Assembly (NCBI GenBank): GCA_964356315.1
Contig: CAYHHA010000042.1
Coordinates: forward strand, 1-10,776
Source: CAYGFH01 sp964356315
GTDB taxonomy: Bacteria > Patescibacteriota > Microgenomatia > UBA10105 > UBA927
DNA length: 10,776 nucleotides
Direction of reading: 5' to 3'
Shown here one piece after another: positions 7,480 through 10,776 of this stretch. Under the pieces are notes generated by a model, which searched no databases, was not told the origin of the DNA, and was given only the letters and a program-made list of their open reading frames with translations. Position numbers and translations under genes: made by a program. The number at the start of each line of letters is the position of its first letter. Position 1 is the stretch's first letter.

Positions 7480-8382
7480 CTATTGTACACATTTATTTAC
7501 CACCTGCTTCCATGAATACATGGGCAATCCAAGCACGCTAGATGTTTCATTTCCTACCAGGGCGCTAGATTGAGTATACCTGAGAGGCTGTTGAGCAGAC
7601 AGCATAAAATCGGCAAATGTAATCCGCTTTATATCAGGTGTTTTATGTAGGATACTCAACGCATAGGAAAGGAGTTCAAACGGACTTACTACATCGTCAC
7701 TTACCACATGGTAAATCCCGGACATATGCTTTTCAATCAGCGTTGTTATCGCGAGCGCTAATAGAGAGACATCAGTCAGAGGAAAATACTGATCCGTAAA
7801 CAACGGATAGAGCTTTCCCTTCTCTTGCAAAGCGAGCGCTGTTTTCAAGTAATCCAGTCGATGGGTATTTCCAAGTTGAGATTCAACAGCATTAGGAATC
7901 AGTGGATGAGATATCCGTATAATGGAACCGCCATGTTGCAATACAATTTTTTCACCCTGAGCTTTTGTCACTCCGTACCACGATAGTGATGTTTCGTTTG
8001 ACGGTATATCAGTTTCAACAAATGACCTACGAGTGCTATCTCCGGAAAATACAGATCCCGTCGAAAGAAAGAGCAGTTGTGCAAAGACATTGACTGACGC
8101 TTCCGTGATATTCTTTGTGCCCTCTACATTTGTTTGCCAGCAAATCCCTGATGTATCTCCCCGCTCTGCCTCAGCAGTCGTCATATCTGTATATGCACCC
8201 GCGTGAAGTACGACAGACGGTTTGTGCACTGAAAAATATGCATTGACCGATTCTGGGCTACAAATATCCAACACTTCCCGCGGTGGAGCCAATACGATAA
8301 ACGTATCTCCAAGAAGCCGAGCAAGGGCGTTGCCAATCAGTCCGCTTGCCCCTGTTATAAGAAGTATGTTCTTTTTACTCAT
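7480..8382 (-). CDS. RmlD-like NDP-4-keto-sugar reductase (extended SDR)
   Basis: A 300-residue cytosolic oxidoreductase with the length and order of dTDP-4-dehydrorhamnose reductase (RmlD, 299 aa in enterics). It has the Rossmann motif TGASGLIG (10-17), an AYTD stretch (63-66) where RmlD has AYTAVDKAE, TNVEGT (84-89), STGSVFSG (107-114) and the catalytic Y136-x3-K140 pair. PLTDVSLLALAI (201-212) and a C-terminal QPLR segment (265-268) match the substrate domain. The family reduces the 4-keto group of a dTDP-6-deoxyhexulose. The altered AYTD segment, and a neighbouring cytidylyltransferase instead of RmlABC, leave open that the substrate is CDP-linked or another dTDP-hexulose. It starts 6 nt after the upstream GT-C gene, with no Shine-Dalgarno. 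Confidence 0.8.
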   Translation of the reverse strand: MSKKNILLITGASGLIGNALARLLGDTFIVLAPPREVLDICSPESVNAYFSVHKPSVVLHAGAYTDMTTAEAERGDTSGICWQTNVEGTKNITEASVNVFAQLLFLSTGSVFSGDSTRRSFVETDIPSNETSLSWYGVTKAQGEKIVLQHGGSIIRISHPLIPNAVESQLGNTHRLDYLKTALALQEKGKLYPLFTDQYFPLTDVSLLALAITTLIEKHMSGIYHVVSDDVVSPFELLSYALSILHKTPDIKRITFADFMLSAQQPLRYTQSSALVGNETSSVLGLPMYSWKQVVNKCVQ

Positions 8383-8388
8383 AGAGCA

Positions 8389-10056
8389 TTAATAGTTGCT
8401 GTTTTTTACCGAATAAATAATGATATCTCCCTTTGCGTACGCTTCCTTTAGAAACGGATAGGAAAGCCCCCATTTCCAAGGATTGAGTTCATGCTCCTCC
8501 TGCGAATAAAAGATGTATGAAATATTGGATTTCTTTAAAAAAGCCAGAGCATCTTCATCTGAAACAGTTTCCCGATAAAATCCTGCGAGTGCATCAAGTA
8601 CCAACGGAAAAGAAGGAGGTTCTATAAGCTTATACCACCAGCTTACGTAGACAATATTCCCAGAAAATGCGGGGATAAGCATCCCTGCGTGATATCCGGA
8701 GAGCACCACTTCCTCCGGCTTTGTGTGGGTAGCTAGCCACTGTATCGATTCCATAATAGACCGCTGTGGATATCCAAAACTCAGTATGTCTGCCTGGCAA
8801 AAACAAAGGGCAGAACGGCGAAATGTTTTTTGATAGGATAGAACGCTTGAGCCAATGACGATCACAAGAATCATGATGGAGATAGAGGCAGTGCTCGCCC
8901 GCGCATGCAACAGTGCACGGATCCGGCTTGCCATAGACGTAACAAACACTCCGGAAAGCACGCCAAACACAATAAAATACGGCGTTAAAAAATACCGGAT
9001 GGGATTGAGATGTAACAGTTTTGACAAGAAAAATTCCCCAAAGGGGTGCATGATTGTCCATGTAGCAAAAAGCAAAAGCATGGGATTTCCTTTTTTCACG
9101 ACAACGGGGATTGCGCAAAGCGCCAATAGATAGGTCGCTCCGAGCGCCATGCTATATTCACCAAAAGTCAAGATAAACGGGTTTAAGAATTCCAATTTTG
9201 CTGTATTTATATCCTGCCAGTAATACCCAAAAATATATCGCACATACATAATGGGAATTGCCACAATGATAGCGTAGGCAAATAACACGCTCATCTCCGT
9301 CACAAAGAGTTTGAATCGTTTTGTCTGTAGATATCTCGATAGTGTGGAAAATACGACATAGAGTGGGAATCCCGATACGATCAAGACGCTATTGGGAGCA
9401 TAAAAAAATGATGTGCAGATACCAAAGATCGATGCGATAGCAAATGACGAATAATCAGCAGCGCGACTCAATGATTTTGACAAAAAGAATACAGACAACA
9501 TGCTACAAATCCCTCCTAACAAATAGTGAGGCATCGAGAGTGTCATGCGGACAAAAACGAGCGCGTCATACACTACTCCGTCAGGAAAACTAAAGCGTTC
9601 CCCAGGGAGCACTATCCCCCACCCAAACAACACAAAAGCAAATGCCACAATACGACCAGCTTTGGCATGTATCACACTTCGTATCAGGATATAGACGGTC
9701 GCTATATATATAAGTGACAATACAAATTGAGAAAGCCTGAACATTGTTATCGGTTCAATTCGAAGGATCCGTGCAAGATGACCTATGAACACATATTCAT
9801 TTTTGACGATAGAGGGATGTCGTCCGACAAACAAAGAAATATTAAAAGACGCAAGCGTATCTCCATGATATCCTTCTTGTACATACGCTAAATTTCCGAT
9901 TTGATCTATAGGAAACTCTTCTGCTCCAAAATAATACCGATCGGTGGAAGCCCGCTGATAATTCCTATATATAGGGAAATACGCGCACAAAAGGAGCAAC
10001 ATCGTCAACCCAAACACCCAAACATATTCAGCGTGAACGTCGAGAAATTTTCTCAT
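8389..10056 (-). CDS. Multi-pass membrane glycosyltransferase, GT-C like (first gene of the operon)
   Basis: A 555-residue membrane protein. A signal-anchor-like helix (about 12-28) is followed by a first extracytoplasmic loop rich in acidic and aromatic residues (E46, E47, D51 in EEFPIDQIGNLAYVQEG). Roughly ten helices run to about 408. The soluble C-terminal domain (about 410-555) contains LIPAFSG (460-466), an aromatic SWWYK (472-476) and SNISYIFYSQEE (510-521). The LPAF-like and ISYxFY elements also occur in the protein at 2440-4092, with similar spacing to the end, so the pair is probably homologous. The fold class is inferred from topology; there is no strict DxD, so activity is not proven. 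ATG 10056 is the natural start; the gene leads the operon and faces a divergent GT2 gene 43 bp away. Confidence 0.75.
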   Translation of the reverse strand: MRKFLDVHAEYVWVFGLTMLLLLCAYFPIYRNYQRASTDRYYFGAEEFPIDQIGNLAYVQEGYHGDTLASFNISLFVGRHPSIVKNEYVFIGHLARILRIEPITMFRLSQFVLSLIYIATVYILIRSVIHAKAGRIVAFAFVLFGWGIVLPGERFSFPDGVVYDALVFVRMTLSMPHYLLGGICSMLSVFFLSKSLSRAADYSSFAIASIFGICTSFFYAPNSVLIVSGFPLYVVFSTLSRYLQTKRFKLFVTEMSVLFAYAIIVAIPIMYVRYIFGYYWQDINTAKLEFLNPFILTFGEYSMALGATYLLALCAIPVVVKKGNPMLLLFATWTIMHPFGEFFLSKLLHLNPIRYFLTPYFIVFGVLSGVFVTSMASRIRALLHARASTASISIMILVIVIGSSVLSYQKTFRRSALCFCQADILSFGYPQRSIMESIQWLATHTKPEEVVLSGYHAGMLIPAFSGNIVYVSWWYKLIEPPSFPLVLDALAGFYRETVSDEDALAFLKKSNISYIFYSQEEHELNPWKWGLSYPFLKEAYAKGDIIIYSVKNSNY

Positions 10057-10063
10057 AAAAGTA

Positions 10064-10092
10064 TAGACATCATATCAACTTGAGTGTACTAT
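10064..10092 (+). promoter_or_regulatory. Candidate promoter of the divergent GT2 gene
   Basis: TAGACA (10064-10069, 5 of 6 to consensus) and TACTAT (10087-10092, 4 of 6) are 17 bp apart. The ATG at 10100 follows 7 nt after the -10, so the message would be nearly leaderless. The site overlaps the operon's own promoter candidate. Confidence 0.45.
10069..10077 (-). promoter_or_regulatory. Candidate extended -10 promoter of the operon
   Basis: TGATATGAT on the minus strand (10077-10069) matches the TGnTATAAT extended -10 with one change. Such promoters can work without a good -35, and none is seen here. The start site would fall near 10062, leaving a leader of about 6 nt before ATG 10056. TATACT at 10065-10060 is a second candidate -10. 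Confidence 0.4.
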
Positions 10093-10099
10093 CGATACA

Positions 10100-10776
10100 A
10101 TGAAATTGACATCGCTTTCTATTGTAATACCCTGTTTTAACACTGAGTCTACAGTGAAGAAAGTTGTCATGAATGCCTTCGCAATAGGCAAGCAAATAAC
10201 ATCGAATCTTGAAATCATCGCTCTTGATGATGCCAGCGTCGACTCTACCCTACAAATTCTTACCACATGTAAAAAACAAATTCCAGTGCTTCGTATAGAG
10301 CGACATAGCCTAAACATGGGGTATGGAGAAACGATAAAAGAACTCTACTCTTTGGCAAAGAACAAATGGATTTTTTCCCTTCCGTCTGATGATCAATTCG
10401 ATGCAGATGAGATTGTTAAATTGCTACCATACACATCGTCAAGCGATATGATTTTAGGACTCAGAGCCGTGAGAAACGATCGCACAGAACGTAAAGTTCA
10501 ATCGTGCATATATAATTCCCTGCTTCGGACACTTTTTGGATTGTCTCTTCACGACATAAATACGATCCGCCTCATGAAACGAGATATTCTTTCAAAAATA
10601 CGATTGTCATCCCACACTGCATTCGTCGATGCTGAACTTGCTATCCGCATGAAGCATAAAGGGATGACTATTTGTGAAGTGCCTATTCTTCATAAAATCA
10701 GACAAGATCGCGGTGGGTCCGGAGGCAAATTCGTCAAAACAATTTTGCCAACCATAATTGATATGGCAAGGATGAA
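10100..10776 (+). CDS. Family 2 glycosyltransferase, polyprenyl-phosphate sugar synthase-like (partial, runs off the window)
   Basis: The frame is open from ATG 10100 to the window end, giving 225 residues with no stop. It has the GT-A nucleotide-binding start SLSIVIPCFNTE (5-16), ALDDASVDST (41-50, D43 and D44), a GYGETIKE segment (74-81) where DPM1-like enzymes have G.G.A, and PSDDQFDADEI (95-105), whose D97-D98 replaces the usual DxD and is followed by the Q seen in DPM1/DolP-mannose-type enzymes. GLRAVRNDR (120-128) fits the G.R..R segment of that group. The likely role is transfer of a sugar from an NDP donor to polyprenyl phosphate at the cytosolic face, though the acceptor is inferred. 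The C-terminus, which would show whether membrane helices are attached, is outside. No Shine-Dalgarno precedes the start. Confidence 0.85.
   Translation, partial: MKLTSLSIVIPCFNTESTVKKVVMNAFAIGKQITSNLEIIALDDASVDSTLQILTTCKKQIPVLRIERHSLNMGYGETIKELYSLAKNKWIFSLPSDDQFDADEIVKLLPYTSSSDMILGLRAVRNDRTERKVQSCIYNSLLRTLFGLSLHDINTIRLMKRDILSKIRLSSHTAFVDAELAIRMKHKGMTICEVPILHKIRQDRGGSGGKFVKTILPTIIDMARM

Noticed and set aside
8630..9118. 162-codon minus-strand open frame
   Set aside because: It lies in another frame inside the GT-C gene 8389-10056 and lacks membrane segments or any coherent motif.
10075..10317. 80-codon minus-strand open frame at the right edge
   Set aside because: It is antisense to the start of the GT2 gene, which has clear family motifs.

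Overview
The window looks like a surface-polysaccharide (O-antigen or cell-wall glycan) locus from an uncultivated bacterium. The standard code fits, because TGA is used as a stop (for example at 5916-5918 on the minus strand). The genes are packed with gaps of -4 to 38 bp, Shine-Dalgarno sequences are mostly absent, and several promoter-like -10 elements lie only 7-8 nt before the ATG. This would suit a small-genome lineage such as the Candidate Phyla Radiation (Patescibacteria), but that placement is inference. No marker gene here fixes the taxonomy.

Left part, 1-1191: an insertion sequence bounded by 28-bp imperfect terminal inverted repeats (1-28 and 1164-1191). It carries one plus-strand transposase of the IS256/mutator-like group, closest by motif to IS1249. 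The N-terminal zinc ribbon is encoded upstream of the first in-frame ATG, in a frame with no start codon of its own. The protein is whole only if translation starts at ATG 81 and shifts -1; otherwise the gene has lost one base. An 82-bp spacer follows, containing an AT-rich symmetric hairpin at the junction with the operon.

Main part, 1274-10056: eight minus-strand genes that read as one operon. In transcription order they are a GT-C type membrane glycosyltransferase (8389-10056), an RmlD-like reductase (7480-8382), a second, ArnT/PMT-type GT-C enzyme (5916-7478), two small paralogous membrane proteins with cytosolic winged-helix-like tails (5443-5919 and 4929-5435), glucose-1-phosphate cytidylyltransferase RfbF (4105-4890), a third GT-C-like protein related to the first (2440-4092), and the WecE aminotransferase (1274-2431). 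A consensus -10 before rfbF suggests an internal promoter.

Right edge, 10100-10776: a divergent plus-strand family 2 glycosyltransferase of the polyprenyl-phosphate sugar synthase type, cut by the window end. It is separated from the operon by only 43 bp, in which the two candidate promoters overlap.

How the parts may work together (inference): RfbF, the RmlD-like reductase and WecE make activated deoxy or amino-deoxy sugars. The GT2 enzyme could load a sugar on a polyprenyl phosphate. The three multi-pass GT-C proteins could use such lipid-linked donors outside the membrane. The 4,6-dehydratases needed between these steps are not in the window. The tandem membrane/winged-helix pair has no function I can name and is the most likely undescribed element. 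No tRNA, rRNA or CRISPR array was seen, and no gene-free stretch exceeds 300 bases.
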